Part shown: one piece after another, positions 26,723-33,512 of the stretch
How the letters are laid out: each line of letters opens with the position of its first letter
How positions within the stretch are numbered: the first letter of the stretch is position 1
NCBI GenBank assembly: GCA_017560605.1
Contig: JAFZEQ010000069.1
Coordinates: 1 to 45,618 of the forward strand
Direction of reading: 5' to 3'
Source: Paludibacteraceae bacterium
Lineage (GTDB): Bacteria; Bacteroidota; Bacteroidia; Bacteroidales; Paludibacteraceae
DNA: 45,618 nt
The notes under the pieces: generated by a model
Seen by the model: only the letters and a program-made list of their open reading frames with translations
The model's database searches: none
Told to the model about the DNA's origin: nothing
Made by a program: the position numbers and the translations under genes

Positions 26723-27232
26723 ATGAAAAAATTATTTTTGATCCTTGCATTGGCTTTGCCTATGTTTGCTTTCGCACAAAAAGCAGCTACACCTAGTGTT
26801 GTAGCACACGTTAACACTCAAGAGATTATGGCTGTTATGCCTGAGTTGAAGACTGTTTCTGCTCGTTTTGATTCTCTCCAAACTGCATATGAGAACCAAT
26901 TGGCTAATATGCAAGAGGAGTTCAATAAGAAGGTTGCTGAGTTCCAACAACAACAAGCTACTATGAGTACTACTGTTAAGGAGTTCCGTCAACAAGAGTT
27001 GGCTGAGATGCAACAACGTATTGAGATGTTCTATCAAACAGTACAAAAAGAGTTGCAAACTAAGCAAGCTGAGTATATGAAACCACTTCAAGACAAGCTT
27101 CTTGCTGCTATCAACAAGGTAGCTGCTGCTAAGGGTTGCACTTATGTATTGGAGTCTGCTGCTATGTTGTATGCTGCACCAGATGCTCTCAATATCACAG
27201 CTGATGTTAAAGCTTCTCTAGGTATTAAGTAA
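26723..27232 (+). CDS. OmpH/Skp-like periplasmic chaperone (second of two)
   Basis: 169 aa. Signal peptide MKKLFLILALALPMFAFA shares the LALPMFA core with BamA and the first DUF6089 protein. The mature protein follows the Skp pattern: VVAHVNTQEIMAVMPELKTV, two coiled-coil arms rich in Gln and Glu (EEFNKKVAEFQQQQA, FRQQELAEMQQRIEMFYQTV), and LLAAINKVAAAKGCTYVLE. Codon use is highly biased, as in the other abundant envelope proteins. Paralogue of the gene 200 bp upstream; such tandem pairs are usual in Bacteroidota. Confidence 0.9.
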   Translation: MKKLFLILALALPMFAFAQKAATPSVVAHVNTQEIMAVMPELKTVSARFDSLQTAYENQLANMQEEFNKKVAEFQQQQATMSTTVKEFRQQELAEMQQRIEMFYQTVQKELQTKQAEYMKPLQDKLLAAINKVAAAKGCTYVLESAAMLYAAPDALNITADVKASLGIK

Positions 27233-27239
27233 TCGGTTG

Positions 27240-27480
27240 CTATCTTTAAAGTGTTCTAACCACAGCGTTGCTGTTGTTCTAATCTAGAACCGTTAGTAAA
27301 ATTTGCTTGCAAATTAATCGTTCGAGCCTTTAGGCGAGATAAGAACTTTTGAACAGCCCTTTAGGGCGCTTAGAACTTTTAGAACAGCACCTCTAGTGCG
27401 CTTAGAACCTTTAGAACAGCCCTTTAGGGCGCTTAGAACTTTTAGACCAGCACCTCCGGTGCGCTTCAACCCTTAAAATC
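27240..27480 (+). repeat. Compound array: AGAACTTTT words plus micro-hairpins (31-bp superunits)
   Basis: From 27342 to 27466 four units of about 31 bp repeat the plan AGAACTTTT - AGAACA - hairpin - GCTT, where the hairpin alternates between GCCCTttAGGGC and GCACCtccGGTGC (or GCACctctaGTGC). Upstream are CAGCgttGCTG, AATTTGCttGCAAATT and TCGagcctttaggCGA; downstream AAAATCcacGATTTT. No gene fits before 27494. Confidence 0.85.
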
Positions 27481-27493
27481 CACGATTTTAAGC

Positions 27494-27619
27494 ATGGCTG
27501 ACGGATACTTAGAATCCCGTTACGATGAGTACGAGCGCCGCAAGGCAGCTTGGCTCAATAAAAAGAAAAAAATACAAGCTCGTCCTCTGTCTCCAAAACC
27601 AGAGGACGAAGCCTTATAA
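27494..27619 (+). CDS. Small highly charged protein (41 aa)
   Basis: ATG 27494 opens MADGYLESRYDEYERRKAAW, followed by LNKKKKIQARPLSPKPEDEAL and TAA. It stands out from the surrounding repeats by non-repetitive, codon-like sequence, and it ends 33 bp before the MFS gene. The helical, Arg/Lys/Glu-rich start followed by a proline-rich tail reminds me of small conserved ORFs in Bacteroidales, but I cannot name a family. It may be co-transcribed with the transporter. Confidence 0.6.
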   Translation: MADGYLESRYDEYERRKAAWLNKKKKIQARPLSPKPEDEAL

Positions 27620-27652
27620 ATACTCATAATTCTTAATTCAAAATTCATAATT

Positions 27653-29029
27653 ATGACAAAAGCTCTTCAAACAACTCTCCGCGACTCTGCTTTCGCTCGT
27701 TGGGCTGTCCTCGTACTTGTAGCATCGATGATGTTCTTTGCATATATGTTCGTCGATATGCTTTCACCTCTTGCATCTTTGCTTGAGACTACACTTAACT
27801 GGGACAGAGGTGACTTCGGTACATATGCTGGTGCTGAGTATATACTTTGCGTATTTGGTTTCCTTATTTTTGCGGGTATCATCCTCGATAAGATGGGTGT
27901 CCGTTTTACAGGTTTGCTTTCTGCGGGCTTGATGGTGCTTGGTGCTTCTATCAAGTATATTGCTGTGTCAGACTTGTTCTTTGATGCTAACCAAGTTACA
28001 TGGCTCAACTCATGGTGGACTGCTATGCCAGGTTCAGCTAAGTTAGCTGCTTTTGGTTTTATGATTTTCGGTTGCGGTTGCGAGATGGCCGGTACTACTG
28101 TCAGCAAGATCTTGGCTAAGTGGTTCAAGGGTAAAGAGATGGCTCTTGCTATGGGTCTAGAGATGGCTATCGCACGTATTGGTGTGTTTGCTGCAATGTG
28201 GCTTTCTCCTATGATTAGCGAGCATTTTGCAGTCAATGGTACGCATTCTGTTGCTATGCCTTTGCTTTTTGCGGGCTTGTTGTTGGTTATCGGATTGATC
28301 AATTTCTTCGTATTCACCATCATGGATACCAAGTTCGACAAGCAACTTGTTGCTATTGGTGAGGCTACTGATTCTCATGATGCTGACGAGGAGTTCCATG
28401 TATCTGATTTGGGCAAGATTTTCCGCAGCAAGATGTTCTGGATTATTGCACTCCTTTGTGTGTTGTATTATTCAGCTATCTTCCCATTCCAACGATTTGC
28501 TACTAACTTCCTCGAGGTTACGCTAGATATTTCTAACACCGATGCTTCTGGCCTCTTCAAGTGGTTCCCTATCTTGGCTATGGTTTTGACACCATTCCTT
28601 GGTATGTTCATCGACTATAAGGGCAAGGGTGCATCCATGATGATGATAGGTGCTATTATTATGGTGGTTTGCCATTGTATTTTCGCCTTTGTTTTGCCTG
28701 TTGTTCCTAGCAAGACTTTGGCTCTGTGCACTATCTTGGTGTTAGGTGTAAGTTTCTCATTGGTTCCTGCATCTATGTGGCCATCTGTTCCTAAGATCAT
28801 CGACGAGAAGATCCTGGGCTCTGCTTATTGCCTTATCTTCTGGGTACAGAATATAGGTCTATGCCTTGTGCCAATGTTGATTGGTAAGCTCTATGATATG
28901 ACTGAGGGTTATGTCGTTCCAATGACTGTGTTTGCATCTTTTGGTGTAATCGCTTTCGTTTTGAGTATTGCCCTCAAGGTAGAGGATAAGAAGAAAGGTT
29001 ACGGCCTCGAACTACCTAACAAAAAATAA
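27653..29029 (+). CDS. MFS transporter
   Basis: 458 aa, 12 predicted membrane helices with a cytosolic loop in the middle (about residues 228-258, TKFDKQLVAIGEATDSHDAD). The first half has FAYMFVDMLSPLASLLETTLNWDRGDFGTYAGAEYILCVFGFLIFAGIILDKMGVR, where the loop GIILDKMGVRFTG matches the MFS motif A region (G-x-x-x-D-x-x-G-x-R). The C-terminal half repeats this as GMFIDYKGKG. The substrate cannot be inferred. Followed by the second copy of the 74-bp repeat and murF. Confidence 0.85.
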   Translation: MTKALQTTLRDSAFARWAVLVLVASMMFFAYMFVDMLSPLASLLETTLNWDRGDFGTYAGAEYILCVFGFLIFAGIILDKMGVRFTGLLSAGLMVLGASIKYIAVSDLFFDANQVTWLNSWWTAMPGSAKLAAFGFMIFGCGCEMAGTTVSKILAKWFKGKEMALAMGLEMAIARIGVFAAMWLSPMISEHFAVNGTHSVAMPLLFAGLLLVIGLINFFVFTIMDTKFDKQLVAIGEATDSHDADEEFHVSDLGKIFRSKMFWIIALLCVLYYSAIFPFQRFATNFLEVTLDISNTDASGLFKWFPILAMVLTPFLGMFIDYKGKGASMMMIGAIIMVVCHCIFAFVLPVVPSKTLALCTILVLGVSFSLVPASMWPSVPKIIDEKILGSAYCLIFWVQNIGLCLVPMLIGKLYDMTEGYVVPMTVFASFGVIAFVLSIALKVEDKKKGYGLELPNKK

Positions 29030-29037
29030 TCGCGCAA

Positions 29038-29111
29038 GGCGATGTTAAAGAGTTTCACGCACCTTCGGTGCTGTTTCACGCTTCGCTGTTTCAGCCTTGA
29101 AACATTGAAAC
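29038..29111 (+). repeat. 74-bp dispersed repeat, copy 2
   Basis: Matches 25879-25952 with about five differences. It contains GCACCttcGGTGC, where the loop change leaves the arms intact, and the words AAACATTGAAAC. CGACttGTCG follows before the murF start. Confidence 0.85.
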
Positions 29112-29164
29112 CCTGAAACTTTGAAACAAGCGACTTGTCGCCTGAAACATTTTGGTTCACCACT

Positions 29165-30586
29165 ATGAATTGGGAATTTCTGATACAAAATAAGGAGTCT
29201 CTCCTAGTCAGTACAGACACACGCAACCTGCCTGCAGGTTGTGTGTTCTTTGCGCTTCACGGTGCCAATTTCGATGGCAATAAGTTCGCCATGCAGGCGC
29301 TAGAGCAGGGTGCATCTCTTGTTGTCGTAGACGACCCCGAGGTGTTCGCTGCCCATAGCCAATCACCCATAGCCAATAGCCAATCACCAATAGCCCATAG
29401 CCAATCGCCAATAGCCCATAGCCAATCACCCATAGCCCATAGCCAATCACCCATAGCCAATAGCCAATCACCCATAGCCAATAGTCGCCTCCTCCTCGTA
29501 GAGGACACCCTCCTGGCTCTGCAGGATTTAGCACGCGCTTGGCGTCGTCATTTGGGTTTGCCTATTATAGGCGTTACGGGTACCAATGGCAAGACCACTA
29601 CCAAGGAGCTGCTGGCTACTGTTTTGTCTACTAAATACAATATTTATTATACCCAGGGTAACCTCAATAACCAGATTGGTGTGCCATTGACCCTTCTCTC
29701 GCTCACTACTGCGCATGAGTTGGCTATTGTGGAGATGGGAGCATCCCATCCGGGCGACATCAAGGAGTTAGTCGATATTGCCGAACCTAACTACGGTTTG
29801 ATTACCAATGTGGGTCGTGCTCACTTAGAGGGCTTTGGCGGTTTTGAGGGTGTACAACGCACCAAACAGGAGTTGTACGACTATCTCGTAGCGCACCAGG
29901 GCACCATCTTCCGCAATACGGATAACCCTTACCTGGCTGCTATGCACAATAAGGCGGTTCAGGAGTTTAGGAGTTTAGGAGTAACTTCTGAACAAGCGCA
30001 AAGCGCGTCTGAACCTCTGAACAGCGCAGCGTCTGAACCTTCTGAACCTCTGAACGACGACTTCGTCGCCTACACCACCGGTGTAATGCCTTCCGGTACC
30101 CGTCTGATCGGCGCATACAATGCCGAGAATATCTCTGCTGCGCTTTGTGTAGGTGAGCATTTTGGAGTAGATCGTGAGCAAGGTCTAGCGGCTATCCGCC
30201 AGTATGTGCCTACCAACAATCGCTCACAGGCTATGACTACCGAGCATAATCAGCTGATCGTGGACGCATATAATGCCAATCCTACATCTATGCAGGCGGC
30301 TATTAGTGTTTTCCAAGGCGATGCGTTTATCTTGGGTGCTATGCGCGAGCTAGGCGACTATACGCATCTCGAGCATCAGAATGTGGTGAACATGTTGGCC
30401 GAGCGCAAAGCTGATGTGGTGTATTTAGTGGGGCAGGAGTGGCATTTGACTACCTCTCCATACGCTATTTTTGATACGGTAGAGCAGTTGCGCGAGCATC
30501 TGGAGGCTCAACCATTGCAAGGTCATCGCATCTTGCTCAAGGGCTCTCGTTCTACCCATATCGAGCGCCTGCTCGACATCCTCTAA
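29165..30586 (+). CDS. murF: UDP-MurNAc-tripeptide:D-Ala-D-Ala ligase (MurF) carrying two repeat insertions
   Basis: 473 aa from ATG 29165. It adds D-Ala-D-Ala in the cytosolic stage of peptidoglycan synthesis. The N-terminal domain (VSTDTRNLPAGCVFFALHG) and the ATP loop GVTGTNGKTTTKELL are complete; NLNNQIGVPLTLL, MGASHPGDIKEL, TNVGRAHLEGFG and the C-terminal domain DAYNANPTSMQAA and LLKGSRS follow. Typical MurF proteins are about 430 aa. The extra length is due to two low-complexity inserts: residues 65-106 (six SQSPIAH/N repeats) in the N-terminal domain, and about 265-302 (SEQAQSASEPLNSAASEPSE) after the phrase MHNKAVQEF. Both are made of the same DNA repeats found between genes. The frame is intact, so the enzyme is probably functional. 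Confidence 0.92.
   Translation: MNWEFLIQNKESLLVSTDTRNLPAGCVFFALHGANFDGNKFAMQALEQGASLVVVDDPEVFAAHSQSPIANSQSPIAHSQSPIAHSQSPIAHSQSPIANSQSPIANSRLLLVEDTLLALQDLARAWRRHLGLPIIGVTGTNGKTTTKELLATVLSTKYNIYYTQGNLNNQIGVPLTLLSLTTAHELAIVEMGASHPGDIKELVDIAEPNYGLITNVGRAHLEGFGGFEGVQRTKQELYDYLVAHQGTIFRNTDNPYLAAMHNKAVQEFRSLGVTSEQAQSASEPLNSAASEPSEPLNDDFVAYTTGVMPSGTRLIGAYNAENISAALCVGEHFGVDREQGLAAIRQYVPTNNRSQAMTTEHNQLIVDAYNANPTSMQAAISVFQGDAFILGAMRELGDYTHLEHQNVVNMLAERKADVVYLVGQEWHLTTSPYAIFDTVEQLREHLEAQPLQGHRILLKGSRSTHIERLLDIL
29357..29482 (+). repeat. Heptamer array inside murF (six 21-bp units)
   Basis: Six 21-bp units, each three heptamers of the form AGCCAAT / CACCCAT / AGCCCAT, encode SQSPIA(H/N). The same heptamer runs occur in non-coding DNA at 34208-34235 and, complemented, at 43782-43804. 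Confidence 0.9.
29958..30068 (+). repeat. GAAC/GCGC-type repeat inside murF
   Basis: GGAGTTTAGGAGTTTAGGAG, then CTTCTGAAC and CTCTGAAC words mixed with the hairpins GCGCaaaGCGC, GCGCaGCGt and CGACttCGTCG. This is the same vocabulary as in the intergenic arrays, here kept in frame. Confidence 0.8.
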
Positions 30587-30617
30587 CCCGGTTCTCCCGG
30601 TACCTCGGATAACCGCT

Positions 30618-30717
30618 TGTTTTGTGGGCTTATCCAGCAGCATGCAGCTCTTATAAGCCCAACAAAATATATAAAAAATAATTGCCCCTAATTGACAAAC
30701 AAGATTGACACTAATTG
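30618..30717 (+). other. Hairpin and AATTGACA boxes (copy 2) in the murF - coiled-coil gene gap
   Basis: GTTTTGTGGGCTTAT and ATAAGCCCAACAAAA form a long stem with one bulge (about 30618-30666), probably ending murF transcripts. It is followed by ATTGACA, ATTGACA and AATTGTT boxes (30690-30717), about 45 nt before the next start. Confidence 0.55.
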
Positions 30718-30761
30718 TTTTTGAAAAATAATTGTTAAAATAATTTTTGTACTAAGCACAT

Positions 30762-31667
30762 ATGACGGAGAATACTAAAAAAGATCCTAAGAAGATCATT
30801 TTAATTATCTTAGCAGCCGTAGTGGTTGCCTTAGTTGCTGTGGCTGTGTTGTTGTTCCTCAAAAACAAAGAGCAGCAGGTAGAAATTTCTGAGATTACCG
30901 AGCAGATGGCATTTGAAAAGGAGATGCTAGAGGACGAGTTCCAGGATTTTGCTTCTCAGTTTGATGGTTATCAGATTCCTGAGATTCATAACGACTCTTT
31001 GGTTGAGTTGCTCGTTAAGGAGAAACAACGTGTTCAGGATTTGCTAGAGGAGTTGCGTATAACCAAGGCAACTGATGCTCGTCGTATTGCTCAGTTAAAG
31101 AAGGAGTTAGCTACTGTTCGTGCGGTGATGGTTACTTATGTACAGCAGATCGACTCGCTCGACCGTACCAACAAGCAGTTGGTAGAGGAGAACAAGCAGG
31201 TTAAGCAGCAGTATCATGTGGTATCTCGCGAGGCGGCTCAGCTCAAGCAGGAGCGTACAGAGTTGTCAGAGAAGGTTACTCGTGCTCAGATGTTGGATAT
31301 GAGTCATTTTGCTTTCACTCCGTTGAACAAACGCGATCGTAAGGCTAAGGCTTTTGCTCAGATCATGAAGCTTCAGTTCGACTATACGATAGCTAAGAAT
31401 GTCACTACCGAGCCTGGTATGAAGACTATTTATTTGCGTATTACTCGTCCTGATGGTGATGTTATGCAGAAGAGTTCGGGTAATGTCTTCCCATTTGAGA
31501 ACAAGAATATTGCATATTCTATCTCTAAGAGCTTCGAGTACTCTGGTGAGGCAGTATCTGGCACTATGTACTGGACAGTAGAGGAGATCTTGCAAGAGGG
31601 ATCATATACAGCTGATTTCTTTGTAGATGGTAATTTGATTGGTTCTTATCCTTTCACCATGAAATAG
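30762..31667 (+). CDS. Membrane-anchored coiled-coil protein of unknown function
   Basis: 301 aa. A short basic N-terminus is followed by one membrane helix (residues about 12-33, IILIILAAVVVALVAVAVLLFL). A long coiled coil follows (about 34-185; LLVKEKQRVQDLLEELRITK, QLKKELATVRAVMVTYVQQI, QLVEENKQVKQQYHVVSREA). A C-terminal beta-sandwich-like domain comes last (about 200-301; MKLQFDYTIAKNVTTEPGMKTIYLRITRPDG, YTADFFVDGNLIGSYPF). The order suggests a type II membrane protein with its globular domain in the periplasm. I know similar unnamed proteins in Bacteroidales but no function. Confidence 0.75.
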   Translation: MTENTKKDPKKIILIILAAVVVALVAVAVLLFLKNKEQQVEISEITEQMAFEKEMLEDEFQDFASQFDGYQIPEIHNDSLVELLVKEKQRVQDLLEELRITKATDARRIAQLKKELATVRAVMVTYVQQIDSLDRTNKQLVEENKQVKQQYHVVSREAAQLKQERTELSEKVTRAQMLDMSHFAFTPLNKRDRKAKAFAQIMKLQFDYTIAKNVTTEPGMKTIYLRITRPDGDVMQKSSGNVFPFENKNIAYSISKSFEYSGEAVSGTMYWTVEEILQEGSYTADFFVDGNLIGSYPFTMK

Positions 31668-31762
31668 TTTAGCGTCAGCAATCTAATGTTGAGAGTCTAA
31701 CTTACAGCTCTGCTGTTCTCAATAACTTTCAACTTTCTACTGGCAACGTTACACTCTATACC

Positions 31763-31795
31763 AATAAGGCTAGCCTTGCGCTAGTCTTATTTTTA
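31763..31795 (+). terminator. Terminator of the coiled-coil gene
   Basis: AATAAGGCTAGC (31763-31774) pairs with GCTAGTCTTATT (31780-31791; one G-T pair), followed by T residues. Confidence 0.75.
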
Positions 31796-31813
31796 TTGTC
31801 GTTAAAATTAACT

Positions 31814-31912
31814 TTTAAATTTTTGAATCCTTTAAATCTTTAAATTTTTGAATTCTTAAATCCTTTAAATCTTTTGAATCCTTAAATCTTTGAATTTTTG
31901 AATTCTTGAAAT
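31814..31912 (+). repeat. 8-bp-period TTAAATTT/TTGAATCC array
   Basis: About twelve 8-9 bp words (TTAAATTT, TTGAATCC, TTAAATCT, TTGAATTC). Same type as 26580-26700. The whole stretch 31668-33298 holds no protein gene. Confidence 0.8.
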
Positions 31913-31962
31913 CTTTTTTTTGCAAACTTTAAGTAGCAAATTTTATTTTTCTATATTTATTC

Positions 31963-31993
31963 TTGTCTATATAGAAATTATTTTATAATTTTG
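31963..31993 (+). promoter_or_regulatory. Promoter of a candidate structured RNA
   Basis: TTG 31963-31965, exactly 20 bp, TAATTTTG 31986-31993. No start codon with a usable frame follows, so the transcript (from about 32000) should be non-coding. Confidence 0.65.
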
Positions 31994-31999
31994 CAATGT

Positions 32000-32290
32000 C
32001 AATTCAAACGAAAACGGGAAAGGTTACTTCTATAAATTGCTTTTGTTGATTTTTGTTTTTTTTATTGGATAGATGGATTTGCAGCGAGAGGGAGCATAGC
32101 GGGCTATGTGACTAAACGCTAATAAGCCAGATAACAATAAAAATCAAAAAGCTCAGAAAAATATTTGATTAGAGAAGTGAAAGTACGTGTATTGCGCAAT
32201 TTTAGAAGTAGCCGTGTGACACTCTTTGAATGTGATGATGCATTTAGAGAGGCACGAGTATATACTTGCGCTTCTTTTTGTTTTTTAGTT
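32000..32290 (+). ncRNA. Candidate structured non-coding RNA, about 290 nt, two hairpin domains
   Basis: Domain 1 (32039-32152): outer stem GCTTTT...GATTTTT against AAAAATC...AAAAGC. Inside it AGCG (32083-32086) pairs with CGCT (32117-32120), and CATAG-CGGG-CTATG (32095-32108) forms the tip. Domain 2 (32203-32275): AGAAG and CGTG pair with CACG and CTTCT; inside, CTCTTTGAATG (32222-32232) pairs over 11 bp with CATTTAGAGAG (32241-32251). The last stem runs into TTTTTGTTTTTT, a terminator. Promoter, nested stems and T run together argue for a real RNA gene. I cannot assign an Rfam family from memory; 6S-like and other housekeeping RNAs should be tested. Confidence 0.6.
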
Positions 32291-32424
32291 AAGTTTGAAT
32301 GACAGAGGTGTTTTGATTGTGTCGTTCAGTTTGATATGTGTTCTTTAGAGGTTCTTCTAGACTTCTAAATTCCTAAACTCCTGAACTGCCAAATAGCCCA
32401 AGGGCTTTTGACCGTATTACCATG

Positions 32425-32453
32425 AATGACTAGTGACGAATCACTAAGTCATT
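32425..32453. terminator. Hairpin with tetraloop (possible terminator)
   Basis: AATGACT-AGTGA, loop CGAA, TCACT-A-AGTCATT: 12 pairs with one bulged A, followed by TTTG. A smaller AGCCCaaGGGCTTTT precedes it at about 32395. Confidence 0.5.
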
Positions 32454-32501
32454 TTGTTGGTTTAATACCTAGCGATCTGCCACTTATTTGCCCTCTGCAT
32501 C

Positions 32502-32670
32502 CATAGGAACTTCATAGGAACCTCATAGGAACTTCATAGGAACTTCATAGGGACTTCGCTGAGAGATAACCGAGAGACGACCGAGAGATAACCGAGAGAT
32601 AACCGAGAGATGACCGAAAGATAAGCATAGGATAAGCAATGGATCGTTAATGGATGGTTAAGGTATAGTT
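32502..32670 (+). repeat. Long 11-bp-period drifting array (15 units)
   Basis: Five CATAGGAACTT-type 11-mers (32502-32556), a 4-nt break, then ten 11-mers from 32561 that change gradually from GAGAGATAACC through GAAAGATAAGC and AATGGATCGTT to AAGGTATAGTT. The period stays at 11 while the sequence drifts. The core TTCATAGG is shared with 3420-3463. Confidence 0.85.
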
Positions 32671-32805
32671 AACGCTCGCCTTCACTTTAGAACATTACAA
32701 CGCGCTTAGCGCATGTAACTTTGAAATAAGAGCCGCAGGCTCGTGAAACTTTGAAACATTGCAACACGCTTTAGCGCATGTAACGTCGCCTTGGCGACCA
32801 AAAAG
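32630..32805 (+). repeat. 176-bp direct repeat, left copy
   Basis: Begins in the end of the 11-bp array (GGATAAGCAATGGATCGTTA), then carries micro-hairpins GCGCttaGCGC, GAGCCgcaGGCTC (32730-32742), GCGCTaaaGCGTG-like and GTCGCCttGGCGAC. The right copy is 34012-34188, about 90% identical. Confidence 0.9.
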
Positions 32806-32944
32806 CGTTCTTTGACATATTGACATATTTTTTGGATATTACACTTTTTAGGCGCACTTTTTGTAAAATATTACACTTTTTTTATTTTGTGTTGGGTTGC
32901 CAGCGACACGTCGCTCCTTCAACCTAACCAAGATATATCTTGTA

Positions 32945-32985
32945 GATTGACATTAATTGACAATTAAAATTGACGCGAATTGTCT
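32945..32985. repeat. Cluster of AATTGACA boxes, copy 3
   Basis: ATTGACA, AATTGACA, AATTGAC and AATTGTC at 10-13 bp steps. A hairpin GGTTG-AGCGAC/GTCGCT-CAACC precedes it (about 32893-32925). The rest up to the promoter at 33232 shows nothing recognisable. Confidence 0.5.
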
Positions 32986-33231
32986 TTTATATATTATCAG
33001 TATCAACAAGTATCTATTTCCAAAAATATGTCAATAATAACAAACACTTATAGGGCAAGTTCAGAGCGTAGCGAAGAAGATAACTTATCACTCATCACTC
33101 ATAGTTCATAACTAAAATAAGCTCTACACCCTACACTAAAAAATAATACCCCCTTTGCGGCTGCTTGCTGCCCAAGTGACCTTTGAAATGATGTAAATAA
33201 TAGGCAAAAATAAAGATTTTTGTTTGTTTTC

Positions 33232-33262
33232 TTGTGTATGTCAAAAAAAACTTGTACCTTTG
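33232..33262 (+). promoter_or_regulatory. Promoter of the toxin-antitoxin operon
   Basis: TTG 33232-33234, 20-bp spacer with TATGTCAAAAAAAA, TACCTTTG 33255-33262; leader about 32 nt to the ATG at 33299. Confidence 0.8.
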
Positions 33263-33298
33263 CGTCGCAAAGGTTTTACAATTAATAATAGATCAATT

Positions 33299-33508
33299 AT
33301 GGCAACTTATTCATTAAAAATTAATGAGCGTTCTACACAAGGACAAGCACTATTGGCATATTTGGAGGCCCTGAAGGTTGACATTAAGAAGGTGCCTTCT
33401 GTTCGTGTGCGCAAGAGTAGTTATGAACGCTCAATGGATGATATCAAGCATGGTCGTATTGAGAAGTTTGCATCTGCGGATGAAATGTGCAAATCGTTAG
33501 GAATTTGA
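33299..33508 (+). CDS. RelB/DinJ-like antitoxin
   Basis: 69 aa from ATG 33299 (an upstream in-frame start lies in the promoter). The N-terminus MATYSLKINERSTQGQALLA suggests a short strand followed by a dimerising helix. The C-terminus YERSMDDIKHGRIEKFASAD, then EMCKSLGI, is the typical toxin-binding end of small antitoxins paired with YafQ/RelE. The toxin gene starts 4 bp after its stop. By analogy it should bind and neutralise the toxin and repress its own promoter. Confidence 0.75.
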   Translation: MATYSLKINERSTQGQALLAYLEALKVDIKKVPSVRVRKSSYERSMDDIKHGRIEKFASADEMCKSLGI

Positions 33509-33512
33509 TGCT

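Noticed and set aside
29357..29482. 21-bp units in murF as a CRISPR array
   Set aside because: Units are contiguous without spacers, made of heptamers, in frame within an enzyme gene, and no cas genes are near.
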